From a bacterium (GTDB lineage: Bacteria > Patescibacteriota > Patescibacteriia > Patescibacteriales > UBA12465): DNA of 34,629 bases. Position 1 is the first letter of the stretch. Every line of letters begins with the position of its first letter. This document shows positions 24,067 to 30,621 of this stretch, one piece after another. Under the pieces are notes generated by a model. The model searched no databases and was not told the origin of the DNA. It saw nothing but the letters and a program-made list of their open reading frames with translations. Position numbers and translations under genes: made by a program. The stretch is taken from the NCBI GenBank assembly GCA_021806615.1, contig JAJZRB010000008.1, positions 1 through 34,629 on the forward strand, written 5' to 3'.

Positions 24067-27000
24067 ATGGGAAAAAATAGATTTAACTTGATCATCTTCA
24101 TATCTTCCGTATTTTTATTTTTATCTTTCTTGCAGCCATCCCAAGCGCAGTATTCTTCTAGTGGATTTATAGATCCCAACAGTCCAGATGCGATCGCGGT
24201 CAGAATAGTGCCTAATCCTAATCATTATAGCATCGCGCGTTGGTACGAAAGCCAAGGTTTCCAGGGGTCGCCGCAAGCGCTATTAGTCGACGGTTATGAG
24301 GCGATAAGAGATGGCCGGACAGTCTATGTCAATGCGGCTAACATCAATCAAGACAGCCATACCATTTACACTAATATTTATTTGATTTCTTATAATCAGG
24401 ATTCGGCGCCTAATACCGTTGATATTCTCGGACAGATAGTGGCGCATTGGAAATTCAATAATAATTTGACCGAAAACTATTCGCCTAGCTGTTCTATCTC
24501 ATCCCTGAGCTGTTCTAGCGATGCCGATTGTCCGAAGGATACCGCCTGCGCTACGACAGGCGTAGCTTCCAGCTCCTGCGTCTTGAAAGCCGCCAAGAAT
24601 TGTTTGGTGGACGCGGATTGCCCGACAAACTTTTTTTGCAATAGCCTCAAGTCTCAGATCGCTAGAGATTTGCAGAGAGTCGGACGCTTAGAAGAGATGA
24701 AAGAGGCGCTGTTCAATTTTAAAAAAGTCAATAATCATTATCCATCTTTAGAATCCGGCACCTATTTAGCTGGCAACAGCGTTTCGGTCTGGCCGAGCTG
24801 GGGACAGATATTATTATCTAATTTAGCCATGCCCCAGAGCTTTACCGATCCTATAAACCGTCTAGGCGCTTGCCCGGGTTATGACGCCGCCACCTGTTGG
24901 GACGCGGTTAATAAGAAATTTTTTGCCGATCAATCCGCGAATTCCCGATCTTTGAAGCTGCCGGCCGGGAGCTATGCTTTAGCCTATTCTAGCGATTCCA
25001 ATGGTTCGGCCTATAATTTATGCGCCATTTTAGAAAGTTATTCTAATGATTATTCCACGAGCGGTTATCATTTTTCGCCTAATGACCCGGCCGATTACCT
25101 GTGTCCGGTAGCCGGAGTAATAACTGGTGGCAAGATAGTCAATACTCCGCCGCGACTGGTTGATCAATCGTTAGTCGGCGAGATTAATCAGCCATTTAAT
25201 GGTTATATCAAGGTTGTTGATCAAGAAAATAATCCTTTATCCTGGACCCTTAACACGGCGGCCAATAATTGGCTGGCTGCCGGTTGGAGCGCGGCGCCTA
25301 TCTTGCAAGATACGACTAATCCTAACCAAAAGAAAGTTTATGCGCAGAAGGCCGGTCAGGCTGGAAATTACAATATTACCTTGACTGTCAATGACGGCCA
25401 AGGCGGAGTTTTGAGCACTTCTACGCCGATTAAGATCCTCTCTTCAATGATTTCTATCGAAGCGGATAACGGCGAATACGTGGCCAGCCTAGCCTCTCCT
25501 TTTAATTATAGTTTTTCTTTCGCCGGCAATAGCCTTTCCGCCTCCTCGTATTCGGTCAACAAAATAAGCGGCCCTTTTGACTTATTAGCCACTTTAACTA
25601 GCCGCCAGGAAGTCGTGGATACTATTGGCAGCCATAAATATAAGGTGACGTATAGCGGCAATATTCCTACCGTCCATAAATTTTATCAGGATACAGATTT
25701 CAAATATAATATCCAAGTTAACGACGGGCATGGGAACGCCGCTAGCAAGACTTTCATTATCACTGTCAAGCCAGAAAATCCGATTCTAGATTTCAGTTGC
25801 GCTAATGCCGCGCGCATCAACGCTAATTATTCTTGCACGCTGGGCCCTTATCAGCAGAGCGGCTATAATCTGAGCTATTCGGCCATCGGATTATTGCCCG
25901 GGTTCTATTTAACCGCTTTCGGATCCAGCCAAGGCCTAGAGGGTAAATCATCTTCGGCTACATCTTCTCATGTGCAGATAAAAGTGGTTAATAATTATGG
26001 CGCTTCTTCCACGAGAGCCCTGGATTTTAAGATTGATAATTATTGCGGCGACGGAGTAAAACAGGCTCCGAATACTGAAGGCCGCGGCGGCGCCAATAAT
26101 GACGGCTATGAAGCTTGCGACGGTAGCGCCGGCGTGACCAGCCTCGTCGCCTCTAGCAGCATCAGCGTCCAATATGGCTGCGCCACTACCGCCCTTACGC
26201 CGCGTCCCTATCCGATTTTGACGACCGAAGAATGCATCTTCCTATCGCCGGCTAAAGGAGGAGGTTATTGCGGCGACGGCTATTGCCAGTCTAAGATCGG
26301 CAACACCAATATGGAAAATTGCACTAACTGCTTTGACGATTGCTGCGGCACCGGCAGCGGCAATTGTACGCCTAATTGCGATAATAAAGCTTGCGGGAGC
26401 GATGGTTGCGGCGGATCCTGCGGCGTTTGCGGCGCCAAGCAGACTTGCAGCGGCGGCAATTGCGTGAATATTTGTACTACGAAAGACGATTGCAATGATC
26501 TGAACCCTTGTACCGATGATATTTGCAACGGCGGCTTCTGTTCTCACAGCGACAATAATACTAATTTCGCCTTCTGCGTCGGGTCAACTTTCTACGATGC
26601 CTGCACCGCCTCATCATCCGTCCCTTGCAGCAATGGCAAGTGCACCGTCACCCCTAAAAAGACTTGCAGCGGCGGTAAATTCGGAGCCTGCGCCAGCGCA
26701 GACCCCCGTTTGGCATATTGTGTTGGAAAATGCGAGGGACAGAATGACAATTGTACCAATATCGGATGCACCAGCGTCGGCAGCCAGTGCGGAGCCTGTA
26801 TCAATACCGGTAATGGCAGCGCTTGCTTGTCCGGCGGCAATAAGGTCGAAAGCAAATCCTGCACCGATTTCCTCGGCTGGCCCTCAGGCAGTTATTATGG
26901 CAACGTATATTGTTATAGCGACTGCAGCGGTTATGACACCTCCTCCTGCACGCCCAATGTTTGCACATCGACTAACCCCGACGTCCCATCAGGCTGTTAT

Positions 27001-27288
27001 TGGTATCAAGTGCCTGAGTCAGAAGATAGCCATTTGACCCCGGGGGTTACTTGCATGGTGAAAATGAATGTGGATTCTAACCACCATATTATCTGCGATA
27101 ATAATGAGGCTAACGGCAGCGCCCAGTGGTTCAAGGGGTCCATCGCTAAAGACAAGGGTTATGACGGTAAGACGAATAAGGTAAAAATCTGTTCGGTTAC
27201 CGGTTGTACCGATACGGTTAATCCTAATAAATGCCGTTATTATAACGGTTTATGGTCCAACCATTGTTACGTTCATAAGACTTGGTAA
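24067..27288 (+). CDS. Cys-rich secreted protein C (1073 aa) with pseudopilin-head-like and Ig-like domains
   Basis: A signal peptide ending SQAQ (about residues 1-28) replaces the pilin module found in proteins A and B. After an N-terminal beta-rich region come CxxDxDC motifs (~140-190). Residues ~200-323 then read RDLQRVGRLEEMKEALFNF, NHYPSLESGTYL and later a YNLCAILE end, the pattern of a type II pseudopilin globular head but without its hydrophobic helix. Putative Ig-like or cadherin-like domains follow (PPRLVDQSLVGEINQPFNGY; NITLTVNDGQGG). From ~658 the protein is Cys-rich, including CGDGVKQAPN...YEACDG (DUF4215-like) and CGSDGCGGSCGVCGAKQTC. The last ~95 residues are homologous to the C-terminus of protein B. 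ATG at 24067 starts 41 nt after protein B, without an SD. Protein C is probably secreted or surface-held with proteins A and B. Confidence 0.75.
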   Translation: MGKNRFNLIIFISSVFLFLSFLQPSQAQYSSSGFIDPNSPDAIAVRIVPNPNHYSIARWYESQGFQGSPQALLVDGYEAIRDGRTVYVNAANINQDSHTIYTNIYLISYNQDSAPNTVDILGQIVAHWKFNNNLTENYSPSCSISSLSCSSDADCPKDTACATTGVASSSCVLKAAKNCLVDADCPTNFFCNSLKSQIARDLQRVGRLEEMKEALFNFKKVNNHYPSLESGTYLAGNSVSVWPSWGQILLSNLAMPQSFTDPINRLGACPGYDAATCWDAVNKKFFADQSANSRSLKLPAGSYALAYSSDSNGSAYNLCAILESYSNDYSTSGYHFSPNDPADYLCPVAGVITGGKIVNTPPRLVDQSLVGEINQPFNGYIKVVDQENNPLSWTLNTAANNWLAAGWSAAPILQDTTNPNQKKVYAQKAGQAGNYNITLTVNDGQGGVLSTSTPIKILSSMISIEADNGEYVASLASPFNYSFSFAGNSLSASSYSVNKISGPFDLLATLTSRQEVVDTIGSHKYKVTYSGNIPTVHKFYQDTDFKYNIQVNDGHGNAASKTFIITVKPENPILDFSCANAARINANYSCTLGPYQQSGYNLSYSAIGLLPGFYLTAFGSSQGLEGKSSSATSSHVQIKVVNNYGASSTRALDFKIDNYCGDGVKQAPNTEGRGGANNDGYEACDGSAGVTSLVASSSISVQYGCATTALTPRPYPILTTEECIFLSPAKGGGYCGDGYCQSKIGNTNMENCTNCFDDCCGTGSGNCTPNCDNKACGSDGCGGSCGVCGAKQTCSGGNCVNICTTKDDCNDLNPCTDDICNGGFCSHSDNNTNFAFCVGSTFYDACTASSSVPCSNGKCTVTPKKTCSGGKFGACASADPRLAYCVGKCEGQNDNCTNIGCTSVGSQCGACINTGNGSACLSGGNKVESKSCTDFLGWPSGSYYGNVYCYSDCSGYDTSSCTPNVCTSTNPDVPSGCYWYQVPESEDSHLTPGVTCMVKMNVDSNHHIICDNNEANGSAQWFKGSIAKDKGYDGKTNKVKICSVTGCTDTVNPNKCRYYNGLWSNHCYVHKTW

Positions 27289-27311
27289 TTTAAATAGTCA
27301 GTTAATATTAT
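27282..27311 (+). promoter_or_regulatory. Possible promoter of the 105-aa membrane protein gene
   Basis: TTGGTA (27282-27287) and TATTAT (27306-27311) are 18 nt apart, and an overlapping TAATAT lies at 27303-27308. With the latter box the mRNA would start at the ATG (27316). The region is AT-rich, so chance matches are likely. Confidence 0.25.
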
Positions 27312-27315
27312 AGCT

Positions 27316-27633
27316 ATGACTAAGAAAAATAAAATCATTCTGGCTTCATTAGGATTGATTCTCCTGGTTCTCGTATTCGTTTTCATCCGGCTTATCGCCC
27401 CGGCTAATAAAATATCCAGCCAGCCTACTTCTGGCGCGGTTGTCCCGGAATTCATGACCGCGCAAGAGAAGGCCAAGCTCGGCCTGCCGCCCGAACTTAA
27501 AGCGCAGATTATAAATAGGAACGGTAGCGGCGATATCACTGTCTATAAAGTCATTAAGAGCGATCAAGATATTGTAGCCGATCCGAATAAAATATCCCCG
27601 ATTAATCCGCCGCAAGAGACTCCGGCCAGATAA
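27316..27633 (+). CDS. Small single-pass membrane protein, unknown function
   Basis: A 105-residue protein with a basic start (MTKKNK), one hydrophobic segment (IILASLGLILLVLVFVFIRL) and a soluble part presumed to lie outside the membrane. The segment PEFMTAQEKAKLGLPPELK, then NGSGDITVYKVIKSDQDIV, looks like a compact conserved domain; from memory, similar short anchored proteins occur in other CPR genomes, but I cannot name a family. The end is proline-rich (NKISPINPPQETPAR). It sits 27 nt after giant protein C and 71 nt before the next anchored protein, all on the same strand, so it probably belongs to the surface block. The segment could also be an uncleaved signal peptide. No lipobox Cys is seen. 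Confidence 0.7.
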   Translation: MTKKNKIILASLGLILLVLVFVFIRLIAPANKISSQPTSGAVVPEFMTAQEKAKLGLPPELKAQIINRNGSGDITVYKVIKSDQDIVADPNKISPINPPQETPAR

Positions 27634-27646
27634 TCTTAGCCCGAAC

Positions 27647-27675
27647 TGGCCAAGCTTGCCGTTATTAGCTATAAT
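27647..27675 (+). promoter_or_regulatory. Possible promoter of the 256-aa DxDxDG protein gene
   Basis: A perfect TATAAT (27670-27675) is preceded by TGGCCA (27647-27652) at 17 nt. It lies in the 71-nt gap before the ATG at 27705 and would give a leader of about 22 nt. The -35 match is modest. Confidence 0.35.
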
Positions 27676-27704
27676 TAAGATGCCTAATAAGTAAAAAGAA
27701 AAAT

Positions 27705-28475
27705 ATGTTTAATGATTTAAACAATCCTAATAGCCAAGGACATCCGGCAGTAGATGACATTTTTGCTGAAACTGACAAAGCGTCCGGAGGGGCGTCATCC
27801 GGGAATATTAATTCATCTAATTCCGGCATTGAGGCCAAAAGAGTCGGGCTAACCGCTACGGACGGAACGGTAGAAGAAATTTCCGAGAGAGCTACAGGCA
27901 ATAAATGGTTCAAGATAAGTTTAATCGCCGTTATCGCGGCTATCGTTATTTTAGGATCTTATTTGGTTTACAGTAAATTTCTTAAAGCTAGCCCGGATTT
28001 GAATGCTAATACAATGAATTCAAATGTAAACACCGCAGCGCCGGTGGCTAATAATAATCCGACTCCAGCGCCGGCCGCCCCAGCCGCTTCTAATTCCGGC
28101 TCGTTCGTGACTCCGACCGGAGAAAGCGCCGCCACCGGGAGCTTGGAAACTATCCCGTCCATTCCCGGAGTCAACGCTCCGGCCACTTCTAGCTTGGCGG
28201 CTACTACTTCCGGCGATGTCGTTACTTCCAGCCCCGACGCTTTGATTGACTCTGACAATGATGGCTTGACCGATGCAGAAGAAAAGGCGCTTGGCACCAA
28301 TATTAACGTGATTGATACTGATAACGACGGTTTGAGCGATTATGAAGAAGTAAAAATATACCATACTAACCCTCTTAGCGCCGATACCGACGGCGATGGT
28401 TATTTGGACGGGGCAGAGGTGAAAAACGGCTATAATCCTAATGGCCCCGGGAAATTAGTTAAGCCTCTTAATTAA
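27705..28475 (+). CDS. Membrane-anchored protein with thrombospondin type 3-like calcium repeats
   Basis: A 256-residue protein. A polar, Ser/Asn-rich cytoplasmic N-terminal part (~70 aa) is followed by one membrane helix (ISLIAVIAAIVILGSYLVY) and a long Ala/Pro/Ser/Thr/Asn-rich spacer of low complexity. The C-terminal domain has three calcium-binding-type repeats: DSDNDGLTDAEEKALGTN, DTDNDGLSDYEEVKIYHTNP and DTDGDGYLDGAEVKNGYNP. This layout (anchor, flexible stalk, DxDxDG repeats) is common in CPR surface proteins. It is a paralogue in layout of the 339-aa protein at 28722. The start is ATG at 27705; GAAAAAT precedes it, which is not a convincing SD. The repeats may bind calcium and stiffen the stalk or dock to other surface proteins; the partner is unknown. 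Confidence 0.8.
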   Translation: MFNDLNNPNSQGHPAVDDIFAETDKASGGASSGNINSSNSGIEAKRVGLTATDGTVEEISERATGNKWFKISLIAVIAAIVILGSYLVYSKFLKASPDLNANTMNSNVNTAAPVANNNPTPAPAAPAASNSGSFVTPTGESAATGSLETIPSIPGVNAPATSSLAATTSGDVVTSSPDALIDSDNDGLTDAEEKALGTNINVIDTDNDGLSDYEEVKIYHTNPLSADTDGDGYLDGAEVKNGYNPNGPGKLVKPLN

Positions 28476-28507
28476 GCATTTCAGGTTTATTGATAAATTT
28501 CAGATTT

Positions 28508-28702
28508 ATGTTGGTTAATAATGATAACAAAGTGCCAGCGCGTTCTCGCGCTTTTGGCATTAAACAGGCGGCACCGCGCTTATTCTTGAGCCTGCACACT
28601 ATGCCGCAGACTGCCGATAGCCATTTTAAGAAATGGCTATTTTTGGGATTGCTTATTTTTGGCCTAATGGCTCTTATCGCTTTCTTGATTTTTTGGCAGT
28701 AG
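28508..28702 (+). CDS. Possible short single-helix membrane protein
   Basis: A reading frame of 64 residues from ATG 28508, ending in HFKKWLFLGLLIFGLMALIA plus FLIFWQ: a positively charged edge followed by one strong membrane helix at the very C-terminus (tail-anchor-like). The N-terminal half (NDNKVPARSRAFGIKQ) is polar and basic. A shorter start at the internal Met (28601) would leave a 33-residue helix-only peptide. No SD or promoter is clear. It fills the 246-nt gap between the two DxDxDG proteins and is on the same strand. The clean helix favours a real gene, but I recognise no family, and this could be a chance frame. Confidence 0.4.
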   Translation: MLVNNDNKVPARSRAFGIKQAAPRLFLSLHTMPQTADSHFKKWLFLGLLIFGLMALIAFLIFWQ

Positions 28703-28721
28703 CATTATCTCGTGGCAACTT

Positions 28722-29741
28722 ATGTTCAGGAAAAAAAAGAAAATTAAACCAGAAACGGCGTTAGAGGACGCGTTGAATCAGGAAATGATCGTCCATAATA
28801 TGCCGAAAGACCCCAAGTTAAGCGGGGCTTATTCTAGCGGCTCTTCGCCTATTTCTGCTAATGAAGCCGCTCCGCCTTCAGAAAGCCAGAAAAATCCAAC
28901 TAAGTCCCGGTCTAATTTCAAGGCTGTGGGATTTATAATCATGGCTTCCGGGGTAGTGGTTATCGCCGCCCTAGTTTATCTAAGTTATCGTTTCATTATC
29001 GCTCCGGCCGCTCAGGATAAAACCCCTAATATGCCGATCGCCGCCGATAATGGCAAGTCGGCCACGACGGTTCCGATTACGTCAGATTTAGCTTCTACCA
29101 CCGAGCTATCAACGGCCACGCCAGCGGTCGTAGATCTAGCCACAACGACTGTCGCGACCTCTAGCGAGAAAATAGCGAGCAGCACCAATCCTTTATTCCC
29201 GGATAGCGATTATGACGGCTTAAATGACGGAGAAGAAGCCATTTTAGGCACTTCCCCCACAATGAACGATTCAGATAGCGACGGCTATTCTGACTTTGCC
29301 GAAGTAATCAGCGGCTATGATCCGTCTGGTAGCGGGAAAATCAGCGCTAATGCTAATTTAGCCAGCTATACTAATAAGACTTTCAATTACGATATATTGT
29401 ATCCTAAGCTTTGGCCGATCCAAGCCTTGAATGATAATGCCACCGTTATTTTTAATGCTCCCGATAACTCTTTAATCCAAATTTCCGTCCAAGATAACCC
29501 CGATCAAGCCAGCATTTTAGATTGGTATGAGCAGTCTTTCCCTGGCACGACCGTGACTTATGATCAGGTCCGCAGCACCTATAGTTGGGAAGGGATCATG
29601 GGAGAAAGCGGGCTTAATTTTTATATTACCGATAAGAATCGGAAAAACATCATAGTCATTTCCTATATTCCGGCCGTGGAGGGCCGCATCGCTTATCCGA
29701 CCATTTTCCAGTTGATGATCAATTCTCTATTTATTAAATAA
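28722..29741 (+). CDS. Membrane-anchored protein with DxDxDG repeats and a C-terminal globular domain
   Basis: A 339-residue protein with the same plan as the 256-aa neighbour, plus an extra domain. A basic N-terminus (MFRKKKKIK) and polar stretch lead to one helix (VGFIIMASGVVVIAALVYLSY), then a Thr/Ala/Ser-rich spacer. Two thrombospondin type 3-like repeats follow: DSDYDGLNDGEEAILGTSP and DSDSDGYSDFAEVISGYDP. The C-terminal ~130 residues (TNKTFNYDILYPKLWPIQA ... IFQLMINSLFIK) form an alpha/beta domain resembling PsbP/MOG1-like folds seen in exported bacterial proteins; this is a by-eye guess. ATG at 28722 has no SD. The gene ends the surface block and is followed by a strong bidirectional terminator shared with clpP. 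Confidence 0.75.
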   Translation: MFRKKKKIKPETALEDALNQEMIVHNMPKDPKLSGAYSSGSSPISANEAAPPSESQKNPTKSRSNFKAVGFIIMASGVVVIAALVYLSYRFIIAPAAQDKTPNMPIAADNGKSATTVPITSDLASTTELSTATPAVVDLATTTVATSSEKIASSTNPLFPDSDYDGLNDGEEAILGTSPTMNDSDSDGYSDFAEVISGYDPSGSGKISANANLASYTNKTFNYDILYPKLWPIQALNDNATVIFNAPDNSLIQISVQDNPDQASILDWYEQSFPGTTVTYDQVRSTYSWEGIMGESGLNFYITDKNRKNIIVISYIPAVEGRIAYPTIFQLMINSLFIK

Positions 29742-29792
29742 ATAGCCGGTTGCGGGTTATCTGAGTAGATCAAATAGTTTTTTATAATCAAA

Positions 29793-29821
29793 AACTCCGT
29801 GGCTTTTGCCGCGGAGTTTTT
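29793..29821. terminator. Bidirectional intrinsic terminator between the surface block and clpP
   Basis: Arms 29793-29803 (AACTCCGTGGC) and 29808-29818 (GCCGCGGAGTT) form an 11-bp stem with one G-T wobble and a TTTT loop, followed by T residues. The A run on the left side serves the opposite strand, fitting the convergent gene ends at 29741 and 29831. Confidence 0.85.
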
Positions 29822-29830
29822 ATCAAGCCA

Positions 29831-30415
29831 TTAGGCCTTAAGCCCTATAATCTTATCGATTATCCCATAGTCCACCGCTTCCTGAGCCGTCATGAAATGA
29901 TCGCGATCGCTGTCTTTTTCAACGGTCGCTATCTTTTGTCCGGTATGAGCCGCTAGGATCCTATTCATCCGGTCCTTTATCTTTAGGATGTGCTCGGCTC
30001 GGATCTTGATATCGGAGGCCTGGCCTTCAGCGCCGCCCATGACCTGGTGGATCATTATTTCGCTATTAGGCAAGGCGAATCTTTTTCCCTTCTTCCCGGC
30101 GGCTAGCAGGACAGAAGCCATGGAAGCAGCTAGCCCGACGCAGATCGTGGAAACATCGGATTTGATATATTGCATGGTATCATAAATCGCTAATCCGGAA
30201 GACACAGATCCGCCCGGAGAGTTGATATAGAATTTTATGTCTTGGTCCTTATTCTCCGCGTCTAAGAATAGAAGCTGGGCGATGACTATATTCGCGACAT
30301 GGTCATCTACTGGTTCGCCCAAGAAGATTATCCTGTCGCGCAAGAGACGGGAATAGATATCATAAGCCCTTTCTAACTGTCCTTCTTTTTCAATTACGGT
30401 AGGTATTAGTGGCAT
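29831..30415 (-). CDS. clpP: ATP-dependent Clp protease proteolytic subunit
   Basis: A 194-residue serine protease subunit that forms the tetradecameric ClpP chamber fed by ClpX/ClpA-type unfoldases. The catalytic triad is visible: S98 in GLAASMAS, H123 in EIMIHQ, D172 in DSDRDHF. Other family marks are [39 protein letters not shown] and the C-terminal [10 protein letters not shown]. The length is normal. The start is taken at ATG 30415 ([13 protein letters not shown]), the canonical ClpP N-terminus, rather than the TTG at 30424. No SD is present. Upstream, a TATAAT-containing AT-rich palindrome (about 30441-30450) could supply the -10 box, with no good -35. The unfoldase gene is not adjacent. 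It is convergent with the surface block and divergent from the T9SS-type protein. Confidence 0.97.
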   Translation of the reverse strand: MPLIPTVIEKEGQLERAYDIYSRLLRDRIIFLGEPVDDHVANIVIAQLLFLDAENKDQDIKFYINSPGGSVSSGLAIYDTMQYIKSDVSTICVGLAASMASVLLAAGKKGKRFALPNSEIMIHQVMGGAEGQASDIKIRAEHILKIKDRMNRILAAHTGQKIATVEKDSDRDHFMTAQEAVDYGIIDKIIGLKA

Positions 30416-30475
30416 ATAAGTCAAGTTTAATTATTCAGACTATAATTATAGATAAAATCAAGGTTTTTTAAAATA

Positions 30476-30504
30476 TTGACGTAATTAAATATATATTGTA
30501 ATAT
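30476..30504 (+). promoter_or_regulatory. Promoter of the T9SS-type secreted protein gene
   Basis: TTGACG (30476-30481) and TAATAT (30499-30504) with a 17-nt spacer. The expected start near 30511 gives a leader of about 110 nt, much longer than elsewhere in this window. The leader is AT-rich and shows no riboswitch that I recognise. The region 30425-30621 between clpP and this gene holds no coding frame that I can support. Confidence 0.5.
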
Positions 30505-30611
30505 TTATAGTCCTTATCCGTCTATATAATAAGGCGTGTTGTTTAACAAGATATTTAAGAAATTTTATCTTAAATTACATAAATAATATCCGATTTCAAC
30601 CACTAATTGTT

Positions 30612-30616
30612 AGGAG
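30612..30616 (+). promoter_or_regulatory. Shine-Dalgarno site of the T9SS-type protein gene
   Basis: AGGAG, 5 nt before the ATG at 30622. This decides the start (ATG 30622 followed by a good signal peptide) over the in-frame TTG at 30607, which would place the SD inside the coding region. Confidence 0.75.
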
Positions 30617-30621
30617 AAAAC

